Source: Gerris lacustris (lineage: Eukaryota > Arthropoda > Insecta > Hemiptera > Gerridae). Taken from it: DNA of 64,000 nucleotides. The position numbers were made by a program, and so were the translations under genes. Positions 11,808 through 22,311 of this stretch are shown here, one piece after another. The first letter of the stretch is position 1. Each line of letters starts with the position of its first letter. The stretch lies in assembly GCA_951217055.1 (NCBI GenBank), contig OX578279.1, positions 76,275,631-76,339,630 on the forward strand. The letters run 5' to 3'. Under the pieces are notes generated by a model that saw nothing but the letters and a program-made list of their open reading frames with translations, ran no database searches and had not been told where the DNA came from.

Positions 11808-12370
11808 CAGGGTGGAGCGCGGCAGACGTATGAATTTGAAGAGGGGATTGCTCCCTTCCTATTGGTTCTAGATGGTTGAGAGTAGGATCGTTTGAATGAG
11901 GGGGACGGGAAGTTTATGTTCCACGTGGGTTCAGTCGCTATAATGGAGTGGTCTGTTCAAACTTTTTGCAAGACAGATTTCCCGGGCGTCTCATCTCTTT
12001 AAGAGGCGATTTAAACTGGCCAGCAAGTTTGCCTGATTTGGCTCCTTGTGATTTTTTTCTGTGGGAATACCTTAAATCCTTGGTGTACAGGGATCGTCCC
12101 AGAACCCTGGAAGCCCTCAAGAACAACATTCGAGCCAAAATTGCCGAAATTCCTGTGGAAATGCTCGAAAGAGTGCATAAAAACTTCGAAAAAGGCTTAA
12201 TCAGTGTTTGGAGTGTGAGGGGAACCACTTATCCGATACTTTGTTTAAATCTAGGTAAATTTAAATTTCCCATGTTATTAAATCAGGAAAAAATTAAAAA
12301 AAAAATTATTTTGTAATGTTCTGTGTTTTATTACATTTTCAAATTCATACGTCTGCCGCGCTCCACCCTG
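11808..12370 (+). mobile_element. Deleted IS630/Tc1/mariner element with TIRs
   Basis: Terminal inverted repeats of about 30 bp: the left begins CAGGGTGGAGCGCGGCAGAC at 11808, the right is its mirror ending at 12370. The element is flanked by TA on both sides (11806-11807, 12371-12372), the TA target duplication of the superfamily. At 563 bp it is less than half a full element and keeps only the 3' end of the transposase. Confidence 0.9.
11948..12316 (+). pseudogene. Transposase C-terminal remnant (IS630/mariner type)
   Basis: The frame contains FPGRLISLRGDLNWPASLPD followed by LAPCDFFLWEYLK. This is the block around the third catalytic acidic residue of mariner/IS630 transposases (S-P-D-L-x-P-x-D), with Asp as the third residue. 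The tail RTLEALKNNIRAKIAEIP is also typical. The DNA-binding N-terminus and the first two catalytic aspartates are absent; the ATG at 11948 is an accident of the deletion. The product would be inactive. Confidence 0.85.
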
Positions 12371-12372
12371 TA

Positions 12373-12840
12373 GTAACTTTTTTAATTTATATTTAATAAC
12401 TTTTTTTATTTTAATCTATGAAAATAACGCATTATATAATTTGATGTATTTTTATTAAGGATGTGAGCCTATTTGATCATTTATTCATAATATCGTTCTA
12501 ATATGACTTTTTGCTAAATTTATCGTGTTAATAATATAACGTGACAGTGTTTGATAAAAATAGATTTTAGTTTGTTTAACTTTGTTCCTATAAATAATTA
12601 ATTTATATTCAGTCGCTTCCAAGGTTTGTGTTTAGAAATAAATAATCCCTCTTAAAATATTAAATAGTTTTAAGTTATGAAGCGGACTGCAAGTAACAGC
12701 CGCTTCTCTCAATTAAAGTTCAAATTCTCTGGGGTTTTTGATGTGAAAAAGTTATATGATCTGGTCAGGTAGAGTTGTGTCCGAAATTCCAAAGTTAATA
12801 CGAACTCCGACTCTCGTTTCAGTAAAGTTTTGATTGATGA
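12373..12840. other. AT-rich; possibly decayed coding near the right end
   Basis: From about 12717 an open stretch reads FKFSGVFDVKKLYDLVR up to a stop at 12771, possibly an upstream part of the frame at 12841-13029. Otherwise nothing recognised. Confidence 0.3.
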
Positions 12841-13029
12841 AGCGAGCTGTATATTGGGGGATATGTTGGGGATGCTTGGGGATGGTTTGCGGGTTTTAGA
12901 ACGAAGCTTAATGGATTGGCCGCTACACCTAACAACTTCCAAGGTTTTTTTACTACCTCGCTTCCAGCTGTAGAAGAACGACCTGTTGTAGAAAGGTTTC
13001 TACAACAGGAGTTAGAAAATAACTTGTAG
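12841..13029 (+). CDS. Unrecognised protein-like fragment, no start codon
   Basis: An open frame of 62 codons, beginning after a TGA and ending at TAG 13027-13029. It looks protein-like: a Gly/Trp-rich start (YIGGYVGDAWGWFAGF), a neutral middle, then an acidic helical end (VVERFLQQELENNL). Base composition is less AT-rich than its surroundings. I recognise no family. It has no ATG and lies beside repeat family D, so it is probably a piece of a decayed element or of captured DNA. An alternative frame over the same bases is also open, so coding status is uncertain. Confidence 0.3.
   Translation, partial: SELYIGGYVGDAWGWFAGFRTKLNGLAATPNNFQGFFTTSLPAVEERPVVERFLQQELENNL
12982..13009. repeat. Perfect 13-bp hairpin
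   Basis: CCTGTTGTAGAAA, spacer GG, then its exact reverse complement. It lies inside the unrecognised frame. Confidence 0.85.
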
Positions 13030-13279
13030 TGACACGGTATATACAATCTAGTTAATTGGGATTAACTGTTGATACCTTCAAACTTATTGTATATTAATGG
13101 TTGTTTCTTTAACTTTAACAACGCCTCAAATAAAATAATATCTTCTACAAGTTTTTTTTTCTTATACAATTCCGAAATATTGTAGAACTCATCCAAACTA
13201 TAACCTATATATAACTGTTTCAACCTATAGAAGTTATATATTTTATAATAATTAAAATGGAGTCGTGTTCCGTCACTAC

Positions 13280-13541
13280 AAGCATCTGCTCTAACTATAA
13301 ACTCATCCTGATTAACTATTTTTTCAATATGCAATCCATTATTTATTGCAAGACGCTCGCTTCAATTTTTTTTTCTTTTAATTTAGCCTTAACTCCGGTA
13401 AGTACAAATAGTTAGTAACTTTTTATTTTGTCTCTTTCCTAACTCCGCCATGTATCGTATAACTTAGCAGTGTGATTTTATACATTTATATTTAATGAAA
13501 AGCGTAAAGAAGTTCCTACAGGGTGTCCCGCGACACCACGC
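13280..13541 (+). repeat. Family D repeat, 3' part
   Basis: Shares TTTATTGCAAGACGCTCGCT, AACTCCGCCATGTAT and the terminus GTTCCTACAGGGTGTCCCGC then GACACCACG with 56460-56695 and, reversed, with 27090-27320. The 5' portion is missing. The AT-rich segment 13030-13279 immediately upstream is not matched elsewhere in the window. Confidence 0.7.
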
Positions 13542-13681
13542 GTATTTTATTTTTTTCCTTCTATGCTAAATTTAAAATAAAAGTCAATTTTACTTGAACG
13601 CTTTAATTAAAATATTCTGCCACAGACACGACGCCTAAAATGTTTCCAAATATCTGAATTAGATTTCTATAAACGAAATTT

Positions 13682-14260
13682 TAGTCCAAGAGATAGCGTG
13701 CAAAAAAGTGGCTGACTAACATCAAGCTAGAATTTTGTATACAAGTCAATCTTTTAGCGCCTTTTAAGAATATATGGTCGGCTAAGTAGGTCTGCGGGAC
13801 ATAGCTTGGCAATAGGCGTTTGAAAAAATCAAACCGGTGGAGAGCCGCCATGTCTCACCAATTATGGTGGACAATGTGATTTTCATGATCCTGAGTACAG
13901 AATTAGTTAGTAGACCAAAAATCAAGTCGATGTTATTTTCACACTTGATAGGTTAGTTATTCAAATATTACTAAATATCAACTTGGTCACCTGCCAAGGG
14001 ACAAACTAACATCAACTTGATTTTCGATCAACTAACTAATTCTGTACTCAGGATCATGAAAATCACATTGTCCACCATAATTGGTGAGACATGGCCGTTC
14101 TTCACCGGTTTGTTTTTTTCAAACGCCTATTGCCAAGCTATGTCCCGCAGACGAACTTAGCCGACCACTTATTCTTAAAAGGCACTAAAAGATTGACTTG
14201 TATACAAAATTCTAGCTTGATGTTAGTCAGGCACTTTTTTGCACGCTATCTCATGGACTA
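13682..14260. mobile_element. Palindromic TA-flanked MITE, copy 1
   Basis: 579 bp bounded by TAGTCCAAGAGATAGCGTGC and its mirror. The two halves are inverted copies almost to the centre (about 13970). The same element of exactly the same length occurs at 33782-34360. The ends TA/GTCC...GGAC/TA fit a TA target site. No coding sequence. The right half lies directly against a family A remnant. Confidence 0.88.
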
Positions 14261-14380
14261 TTTGAATTTGGAGATGTAAAATAACTTTCGTTCAAATCAT
14301 TCTGAACGAAAGCTCATTCGGACTGAGCTTCGTTTTAATCATTCAAAATGCTTCCTTTACCTTCGATAAGGTCGGAAGCA
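14261..14380 (-). repeat. Family A remnant
   Basis: Keeps CTTTCGTTCAAATCATTCTG and the terminal word ATGCTTCCTTTACCTTCGAT then AAGGTCGGAAGCA, i.e. the family A end. Confidence 0.65.
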
Positions 14381-15225
14381 ATAGTAAATTCACATTTACT
14401 AGGAAGAGTAAATCATAAACATAATTTAGCGTAAATAGTCGTGAAAAAATAAAATTATCGTAAATTGTAGATATTGTATTACCATCTATCTATTCTTGTG
14501 TATGAGTAAATATGAATTGATCTGTTTCAGTTGTATTAATACTTTTTTTTCGCCGATATTAGGTTGTTTTTTTTTTGTTTTGTCTTTTACGTTGTTTGCT
14601 GAAATAATTACAAGTTATTGGTTATTTTCTTGATTATTGTATATATCTGTTTCGTATATTTCACTTTACTTTAGAACCAACTAAAGTCTCCTTGGTCGTT
14701 ATTATTAATTACACAGTCAATATCGATAGAAACATTTTTCACACTCAAAACATTTATTGCAATAAAAAACCGGAAGACACTAGAACATAAACAACAATTA
14801 TATGCAATCAGTATTTAGTTATATACTTGATTGATTTATACATTACTTTTATCTCCAGTAGGGAGAAAAAGTTATGATATTAGATTAGTTCAGAGGGGCT
14901 AAAGTAAGTCTTTTCTTCTATGAACTCAAAAAGTAGGAAGAAAAAGTAAAAGTAGGGCGAAAAAGAAGGATTGCCAACATAATTATTTTATAAATAGTTG
15001 AGAATGAATAGCTAATGTAGTAAGGTTGTTGAAATCAGGCGACACTTCTTTTTCGACCTTGTTTATTATTGTTTTTAAACCTGCATCTAAATAACCTTCT
15101 ATTTGAGTTGAATTGAAATTCTTATTTGTTTTTAATATTGAATCTCTTATATCTGCTGTTAAAAGTGCTTACAATTTTCATTAAAATAAAAAATAATAAT
15201 TAATATTAAAATGCCATTTTTCAAA
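14381..15225. other. AT-rich non-coding
   Basis: No gene recognised; short GTAGGGAGAAAAAG-like purine tracts around 14855-14970. Confidence 0.45.
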
Positions 15226-16004
15226 ACTGGTCTTATTTTCAAACTTTTTTTTTTTTTTTTTGGTTTCTGTATTCTTCGCCTTAGTTGTAGCTATGTGCAA
15301 AATTTGGGGAAGATTGAATGACGGGAAGTGGTTCAAAATTGGGGTAATAGGTGTGCGATGAAACAAAAAGCAAATAAATTTGACGCCATTTTTTTTTTTT
15401 TTTTTGCTGGTTTCTGTATTCTTCGCCATAGTTGTTTCTATGTGCAAAATTTGGGGAAGATTGAATCACGGGAAGTGGTTCAAAATTGGGGTAATAGGTG
15501 TGCGATGAAACTTAAAAAGCAAATAAATTTGACGCAATTTTTTTTTTTTTTTTTTTTTGCTGGTTTCTGTATTCTTCACCATAGTTGTTTCTATGTGCAA
15601 AATTTGGGAAAGATTGAATCACGGGAAGTGGTTCAAAATTGGGGTAATAGGTGTGCGATGAAACTTAAAAAGCAAATAAATTTGACGCCATTTTGTTTTT
15701 ATTTTTTGTTTTTTTGGTTTCTGTATTCTTCACCTTAGTTGTATCTATGTGCAAAATTTAGGGAAGATTAAATGACGGGAAGTGGTTCAAAATTGGGGTA
15801 ATAGGTGTGCGATGAAACTTAAAAAGCAAATAAATTTGACGCCATTTTGTTTTTATTTTTTGTTTTTTTTGGTTTCTGTATTCTTCGCCTTATTTGTATC
15901 TATGTGCAAAATTTGGGGAAGATTGAATCACGGGAAGGGGTTAAAAAATTGGGGAAATCGAAATGTGCGATGAAACTTACAAAGCAAAGTAATATAAGAC
16001 CAGT
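15226..16004 (+). mobile_element. TIR element with five internal 150-bp repeats
   Basis: Ends ACTGGTCTTATTTT (15226) and ATATAAGACCAGT (to 16004) are inverted. Between them are five direct units of about 146-156 bp, each with TTTCTGTATTCTTCGCC, ATGTGCAAAATTTGGGGAAG, GTGGTTCAAAATTGGGGTAA and a T-run of variable length. A single-unit copy lies at 32468-32676 and a three-unit copy, reversed, at 57530-58015. No transposase. Confidence 0.85.
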
Positions 16005-16059
16005 AAAAACTGTGCAATGGATGAAAATGTATATTTTCTCCTTACTGGAGATAAAATAT

Positions 16060-16232
16060 TGTATGTACCTCGGGAGTAAAGAGCTATTCCCTCGGCTGCA
16101 CCTCGGGAGCTAATTAGGGTTATTCCCTCGGCTTCGCCTCGGGATTTAGGGACTATGGTTCCTTTGGCTTCTCCTCAAGAACTAACTTATTCACTCAGGG
16201 AATAATGGCTTGCTTTATTCCCTAGGTACATA
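16060..16232. repeat. Cluster of TTCCCTCGG...CCTCGGGA hairpins
   Basis: GGTACC-like ends (TGTACCTCGGGAG at 16064 and CCCTAGGTACA near 16230) enclose several short palindromes of the form TTCCCTCGGCTTCGCCTCGG. Probably a small foldback repeat. Confidence 0.5.
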
Positions 16233-17856
16233 AATAACTATTCATAAAGTACTATAATTGCTAACTAAATTTATTAATTTACTCAGATTGCATTTAAGTA
16301 ATATCGTTAAATTTTATATTTTTCTTCCATGACTAAGACTAAAGCTCTTCCAGGCCCTAAAGGAGTCATTTTTTTAATAAGACCTTTAAATTAAGTGGAT
16401 AAATTTAATCTTAGCCTAGGTAGAAAAATGATCATGCTTTTCCCTTATCTTTCATTTTTTCCTTTAGGTTTATTTAAGGTGCACTTTATCTTTTAAAAAA
16501 TGGAAAAAAATGCCTTCTTACTATTCAAGAGGTTTGCCTTTTTTAAATATATTAATTCTTAGAAGAGACCTAACCTTTTCTCGACCTCTAGAATTTATAT
16601 TTATTGGTATAATAAAGCTGAAAAGCCTGAAGGGATTTTGAAAATGGCTCAACAATGAGTTCAGCAAGGAGGAACGAGCGAAGAATGAAGTTGCAGAGTG
16701 GAAATCTACCCTGCCCGCATTTCTCTCCCTTAATTATCTGTAGTTTTTCCGGAGAAATCAATGTTTTTCTTTTTAACTTTACTTAAAATTTATCGTTTTA
16801 CTATTAATGAATGAATTGTGAGTTTTAACTTTTATATTTTTATCCGCATGCACTTTTAATTAAAATTGTGAATGACTTTGATCAACTGATTCCGTCTTTG
16901 ATAAAATAGGGGTTACATTTTTAATCTTGTAGTTTTTTTGAACCCTTTATTTCAAAATTTTATTTGTGAATAAAAAACACTATAGTATCTATATTTTTTT
17001 TTGGGGGGGGGGGGTCTATAGGGTTTTTTATGTATAATTTTTTAGGGTTTAAAAAATTAACACATTTAAAATCTTTTCTCCTTCAGCGCTATATTTGACC
17101 CTCAACCTTAAACTCTTACTTTTTAAGGCGTGTCATTTATAGTTTTGTTCGACCCTGTATAATTTTCCAATTTAAATGTCTCAGTAATTAAAGATTTTTT
17201 TTTTCCTGAAAAATGATTGGAATGAAAATGGATTTATATTATGACAAGGAATCAAACTCTGTTAAAATAAGTCTTGTCATTGCCTGAAAAAATGTCATCA
17301 TTATATTTTCGCTATAGAGAAAAGCTTTTTATTCTTGGACATTTTCCATTTCTTTATTTTGCTCTTTGCCAATTAAGGAAGAAAAAGGAACAATGAGAAA
17401 GTAAAAAAAATCAAGTTAAAGAAAAGGGCGTTAAAAGGTTCGTAAAGTATTACGAATGTTATTATTTAATGTCAACTTCTGGTTGGCTCTCAATATTGTA
17501 AGAGTGGCCTCTTTTAAGCTACTTGAAAAGGTTTTAGTAGCTATATAGATGTCTAAAGGAGCTGATAATTAGGGTAGTAGAGAGCTCTTAAACTTTGAGT
17601 AAGGATCTCGTGAGAACAATTTCAACCATCCTTATGTATTTATGTCATTTCTCTCTTCAACACAGTCTGAGAGGGTATTCAAAATATATTTTTTTTAATT
17701 ATATGGGTTTAGAGAGGCATCTGTTTCTGATGTTTTTGAGAGTTAGGATCGTAGCATCTATATTTTCCATTAAAGGCGTTTTTGGGGGTAATTCATAAAG
17801 AAAAGGATCATGCGTTACTTCGTTGATACTTTAATTATTTGACAATTGATCTCATC
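16233..17856. other. AT-rich non-coding, 1.6 kb
   Basis: No exon or RNA gene. Contains a T/G homopolymer junction (about 16994-17014) and TTTAGGGTTT-like words but no resolvable element. Confidence 0.45.
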
Positions 17857-17869
17857 GCATTAATTTAAT

Positions 17870-18126
17870 GTGGATTATCATACTTTCAAAAAGGACGCTG
17901 ACGAACTGAGAATAACACAGAGTGTGATGGAGGGAAGTATGATAAGAACTAAGATAGAGGACAGGATAAGAAACTCAATTATTTGGAAGAAGACAGGAGT
18001 AAAGGATGTGATGGAAACATCGGCTTCGTTGAAATGGACCCGGGCTGGACACGTCGCGAGAATGCAAAATACGAGGTGATCGAAAATAGTGACCGAATGG
18101 TACCCAAGAGAGTAAAGAAGAAGAAG
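17870..18126 (+). pseudogene. Non-LTR retrotransposon ORF2 3' end
   Basis: Translates to ELRITQSVMEGSMIRTKIED, then RIRNSIIWKKTGVKDVMET and LKWTRAGHVARM. This matches the extreme C-terminus of insect LINE reverse transcriptases (pattern Q-R-x-M-E-R...R-x-x-T-x-V-x-D...L-K-W-x-x-A-G-H-x-A-R). The Trp expected after ARM..TR is a TGA stop at 18077-18079. Reading through gives KIVTEWYPRE, the next conserved block. The RT and endonuclease domains are absent: a 5'-truncated, dead copy. Confidence 0.8.
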
Positions 18127-18130
18127 TGGA

Positions 18131-18650
18131 CGATCCGGAAAGAGACGGAGAGACCATCTGGAGGTGTAGAAGAGGACGACCCGGAAAGAGACGGAGACAC
18201 CATCTGGAGGCGCAGAAGAGGACGACCCGGAAAGAGAAAGAGAGACCATCTGGAGGCGCAGAAGAGGACGATCCGGAAAGAGACGGAGAGACCATCTGAA
18301 GGCGCAGAAGAGGGCGACCCGGAAAGAGAAAGAGAGACCATCTGGAGGCGCAGAAGAGGACGACTAGGAAAGAGAATGAGAGACCATCTGAAGGCGCAGA
18401 AGAGGGCGACCCGGAAAGAGAAAGAGAGACCATCTGGAGGCGCAGAAGAAGACGACCCCGGAAAGAGAAAGAGAGACCATCTGGAGGCGCAGAAGAGGAC
18501 GACCCGGAAAGAGAAAGAGAGACCATCTGGAGGCGCAGAAGAGGATGACCCGGAAAGAGATGGAGAGACCATCTGGAGGCGCAGAAGAGGACGACCCGGA
18601 AAGAGAAAGAGAGACCATCTGAAGGCGCAGAAGAGGACGACCCAAAGTGG
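18131..18650 (+). repeat. 46-bp tandem array grown from LINE 3' coding
   Basis: The word ACCATCTG recurs at 18153, 18199, 18245, 18291, 18337, 18383, 18429, 18476, 18522, 18568 and 18614: eleven units, period 46 (one of 47). Each unit encodes a Gly-Arg-Pro-Gly-Lys-Arg-like peptide, the basic tail of the LINE ORF. Because 46 is not a multiple of 3 the frame rotates, giving long but meaningless frames on both strands. Confidence 0.93.
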
Positions 18651-18740
18651 AGAAGACGGGTCCAAAGTGGATGAGAAAGGCCTAGGACAACAGGGAACTC
18701 CTCACTGGAGGCCTTTGTCCTGAAATGGATCTATCTCTAA
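18651..18740 (+). repeat. LINE 3' terminus
   Basis: After the array the sequence GAAAGGCCTAGGACAACAGG followed by GCCTTTGTCCTGAAATGGAT resembles the last codons and start of the 3' UTR of the same LINE class. Confidence 0.5.
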
Positions 18741-19289
18741 TGCACTTTATGCAATTTATTATATTAATATATATTTATATACACATTTTGGTGAAGAGAC
18801 TTTTTTAAATTAAAAAAAAAAAAGTATTATATACCTATGTAGGTATATTTTTACATTTAATTATGAAAATAATGTAATGGAATTTAAATTTGGCTATATT
18901 ATTATTATTATTATTATCATCATACTTAGATGAACTCAACATCTTGACATTAACATTATAACAATATTAACATTATTAACATGATAATAAAGACGCTTTT
19001 GCATATGATAAATTAATGATTAAATATTTATTATCAATTATAATGCCTCGCTTACATTTAGCCACTTGCAATGCTCCTTGCGCTGCTGTATTTACTCTTC
19101 AAAATACTTCTATGGCAGCATCAAGGGCATTGAGTGTTGACATTCTCCCTTACTTGCTTCCTATTCTGCCTCGGACAAAGGGGGACGTCGAAGAAAATGG
19201 ATTTTTGTTTAACAGTTTCTATCTCTATTTCATTTGTTGATATTGCCGAACTACTTCTGAAATTATTTAGGATTTAAAGTTTCAAATGT
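18741..19289. other. AT-rich non-coding
   Basis: ATT microsatellite at about 18899-18917. A 74-codon frame (19016-19240) shows no domain. Confidence 0.45.
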
Positions 19290-19385
19290 CTATATTTTCA
19301 AAATGGCGGCAGATATCGAAACGAAATTCAGTGGGAATGTTTGTCTTATGAAGAGGTATAATTGCTGCAAATTGGAGTGGAAGGA
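19290..19385 (-). repeat. Repeat matching 2040-2130 reversed
   Basis: AATGGCGGCAGATATCGAAA and CTTATGAAGAGGTATAATTG mirror the phrases at 2060-2130. Confidence 0.6.
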
Positions 19386-20139
19386 GCATGGGCACCGCGA
19401 GTGGAAGGAGCATGGACAGGGTGAGTGGCAGGATCATGGGCAGCGTGATTAACCTGTTCATACTCGCGCGCTGCTTTATTCCATGTCCACTTCCCTGCTC
19501 ACTTCCAGGGCTGAATGTAAACGAGGCACATAGTTAGCAGGAAGTAGATTAAGGGATTAATGTTCGAGGGAACAACACCCAACGTCTAAAGTTTCCTCTT
19601 TTTTTTTTGGGGGGGGGGGGGGGGTCATTTACTGATGATGACTGGAAATGATGATTTTTGCGAATTGGTAGTATTGTAAAATTAGATATAGACATGTCTA
19701 AAGCTAGTGTTTGGTTGTAAGAAAGTAAATTATAATGGTCCTATAGTTAGAGTTAACTCTGATAGCGTGGGAACATAAAAAACGGTGAGGGTAGCCAGTA
19801 AGAGCTTGAGATTTTGAAGTCTATATGATAAAGCCAACTAGGCAAATAAAAATTTCACAGGGTGTCTACCTAGTGTCTTTTTCTCCCCTGACATAGGTTG
19901 GCCAATCTGAGCTGTCAGAGTGAACTCTAATTGTAAGACTAGTATAGAAGAAGTATATAAAGGATGAGAAGATATTAGATGCATGATTGAAAGGAAGGTT
20001 AAAGGATTACCATTCTTACCATAATTTCTCCATATGCAATATGCAGTAGTACCTGCTTAAATGCTTATTGACACAAAAACATTCTTTTGATTGAGAAGTA
20101 GTGATCCAGATTTAAAATGAAGGGATATTGATATCTTAC
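19386..20139. other. Non-coding flank of the GPCR exon
   Basis: Short imperfect repeats of GAGTGGAAGGAGCATGG (19376-19420) and a G16 run at about 19609-19624. The DNA next to the exon is lower in repeats, as expected for an intron. Confidence 0.5.
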
Positions 20140-20354
20140 TTGTTAAGAGTTTTCTGTATGTCGTCATGTGGTTGTAGACCGGACATGAAGATGTACGGAC
20201 AGTATATTGCCATAGCTAGGAATGTAATGCCAATGACAACGGCTTTAGCTCGGGCCACTGTACACATAGACGGTCTTCTTAGAGGATATCTTACCGCTAT
20301 GAATCTTTCTACAGTGAACGCTACTATAAACCACACGCTCAGGAAACTGAACAC
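20140..20354 (-). CDS. Internal exon of a class A peptide-type GPCR
   Basis: A 215-nt exon bounded by a good acceptor (TTTATTGTTGCAG before 20354) and donor (GTAAGAT after 20140), phase 0 in and phase 2 out. The 71 residues cover the end of TM3 (VFSFLSVWFIVAFTV), the DRY-box variant ERF, intracellular loop 2 (IAVRYPLRRPSMCTVARAK) and TM4 (AVVIGITFLAMAIYCPYIF), ending at the start of extracellular loop 2. ERF-IAV-x-YPL is characteristic of rhodopsin-family receptors, most like invertebrate neuropeptide receptors. The ligand cannot be read from this fragment. No stop or frameshift, so this looks like a live gene. The remaining exons must lie far away or outside the window. Confidence 0.9.
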
Positions 20355-21582
20355 CTGCAACAATAAAATATAAACAAAATTATTAGTTAAAGTAAGCAGT
20401 TTGGATTGCCTGAGGAAAGAGCAGAAATTATTTATATTAAGTGGCAATTAGGGTATACTCATTATGTATTATATTCAATATTCTGAGCCCAAAGAAAAAA
20501 AAAAATGAATGGAAGATACTAAAAGAAAGACTTTATAGAAAGTACATTGCCAGCCTGTCCGGTTTTGCCTGTAAAATAGTTCAAAAGAAGAATTTGATAG
20601 CAATTAATCCCAGGGATTACGGGCTGACGAGATGAAATAGAGTTGTTGTAGAGGTAAAATATAAGTTTAAATGATTACTTAATCTACTTATTATTATTTT
20701 GGTATTGCTTATGTAATGTAATATGTACATTAGGTATGAATGATTAACCTTACTACCTAGCATTATAAATCTAGTGAGTCCACTTTTAGTAGGAATTTTG
20801 TATTTATTCGGTTACCGTTTCCTCTTCGTCATAACTTTTCTGTTAAAGGAATACGTGAAAGTCTTCCAGTTAGTTTAGCTAAATATACTCTGTAGCGTCT
20901 GGCGCTGAGTTATAACTTCAAAAATGTTGTTCAATCAGCCTTGCTATTGCACAATAGTAACAACACCGTGAGTCTTTTATTCTTAACAACAATCTTTCAA
21001 CTTATTTTTAACAATAGTGTTTTCAAAATAAATAAAATATAATATAAAATTTCGTTGCCTTTATGAAACAAATCTTAATTAAAGCCTGTAGTCGACACTA
21101 CTAGAGGTGATTAGCTCAAGGCTCCCTCACATCAACTAATAGTAAAAAGTGGTTGTAAAAGTTTGGTTTTCTTTTAATCGTCTAATATCATAATCAAATT
21201 AGCTAATATTTATAATCTCTCTAATTTATAGCATCAGCAGGATACTCCGGATACCTCCTGCTGATGCATCGGGACATACCTTTAATTAATTGGGGCATAA
21301 ATACCGATTATGATAATCAGTAGCCTTATGAGAGCATCTAAAATAACCTAAAGCAGCCGACAGTTTCTCAAGATTCCTCCAGTAGTGGAAGCGAATAGTT
21401 GGAAAAATCCTTCGTGACGGGTGACGTTAAGGGTGGTTTCACACTGCGTTCAACCAACGCACTCGTAATGAATTGTAATTGCTACGCTAAGGCAACCAGA
21501 TTTATTCCAATAAAATGTTTGTTTTGATTTGTTGGTCTTTAAATTGATAAAATAACTTGTCTAAGTTAATTTACTTAGTTTT
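20355..21582. other. Probable intron of the GPCR gene
   Basis: No exon recognised. Contains CAGCAGGATACTCC...GGTATCCTCCTGCTG-type inverted words (21234-21266, ATCAGCAGG/CCTGCTGAT). At 21427-21450 the phrase AAGGGTGGTTTCACACTGCG resembles a TIR end but has no partner. Confidence 0.45.
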
Positions 21583-21712
21583 GCTTCCGAGCTTACCGAA
21601 GGTAACGGAAGTATTGTGTTTACTTTTGAGAACAAAAAAGTTTTACTCCTCCGATTTTAAAAATTCCAAGACAGAAATCCGTTTCAGACATCAGGGAACA
21701 TTTTTGGTTCCG

Positions 21713-21744
<32 letters not shown>

Positions 21745-22171
21745 GGTCTGTGTGTCCGCGAATCGTGAAACGTGCGACGATAACTTGAGTAAATGTTGCC
21801 CGATTTTGATGAAATTTGGTAGACATGTTTATTTTACCAATGCTCAGGTCGAGTTTGTTGGACAACGTTATCCGTTCAAGCATTCACGCGCAACGCTCGC
21901 GTAAACGTGAACTTTAAATTTAAAATTGGAATTTTCGGTCGGGAAAAAAATCATACCTAATCTATTCAATGAGACGAACATTTTTTTCAAATACAATTTT
22001 TTAGTAAAACCTACAGCGACACCCCTATAAAGTGTTAATGATTGCTAAAAAAAAATTTAATTGTTCTTAGACAATAAACAATATAACAATAAAGTAATAA
22101 AACTTTAATGTTAATATAACAATAAAGTACATGATAGGATGCGAGGAAGCTATGTGCCACACTAATTGGCA
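21583..22171 (+). repeat. Family A repeat, copy 4
   Basis: Full plus-strand copy with clean ends GCTTCCGAGCTTACCGAAGG and GAGGAAGCTATGTGCCACAC...GGCA. Very similar to 3704-4283, with a longer (TGTC)n tract (about 21712-21744). Confidence 0.9.
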
Positions 22172-22311
22172 GTGTATTTTACTTTTTTTCTTAATATAAA
22201 ATTAAGCCCGTTGCCACGTGCCTAAGGGCTTGTAATAAATAAGAGCCCTCAGCCTTTAACCATTTTTTGTTTTTTACTTGGATACTGTTGCATGGTTTGT
22301 TTCTCTATATA

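Noticed and set aside
13062..13334. 90-codon minus-strand frame rich in Lys/Tyr/Leu
   Set aside because: AT-rich; part overlaps family D non-coding sequence, and no domain or splice signals support it.
15328..15738. 136-codon frame across the 150-bp units
   Set aside because: Follows the tandem units and poly-T (Phe) runs; not conserved in the other copies.
17983..18723. Open frames up to 246 codons on both strands, rich in Arg/Glu or Ser/Leu
   Set aside because: Produced by the 46-bp array; the frame rotates from unit to unit and the two strands are equally open.
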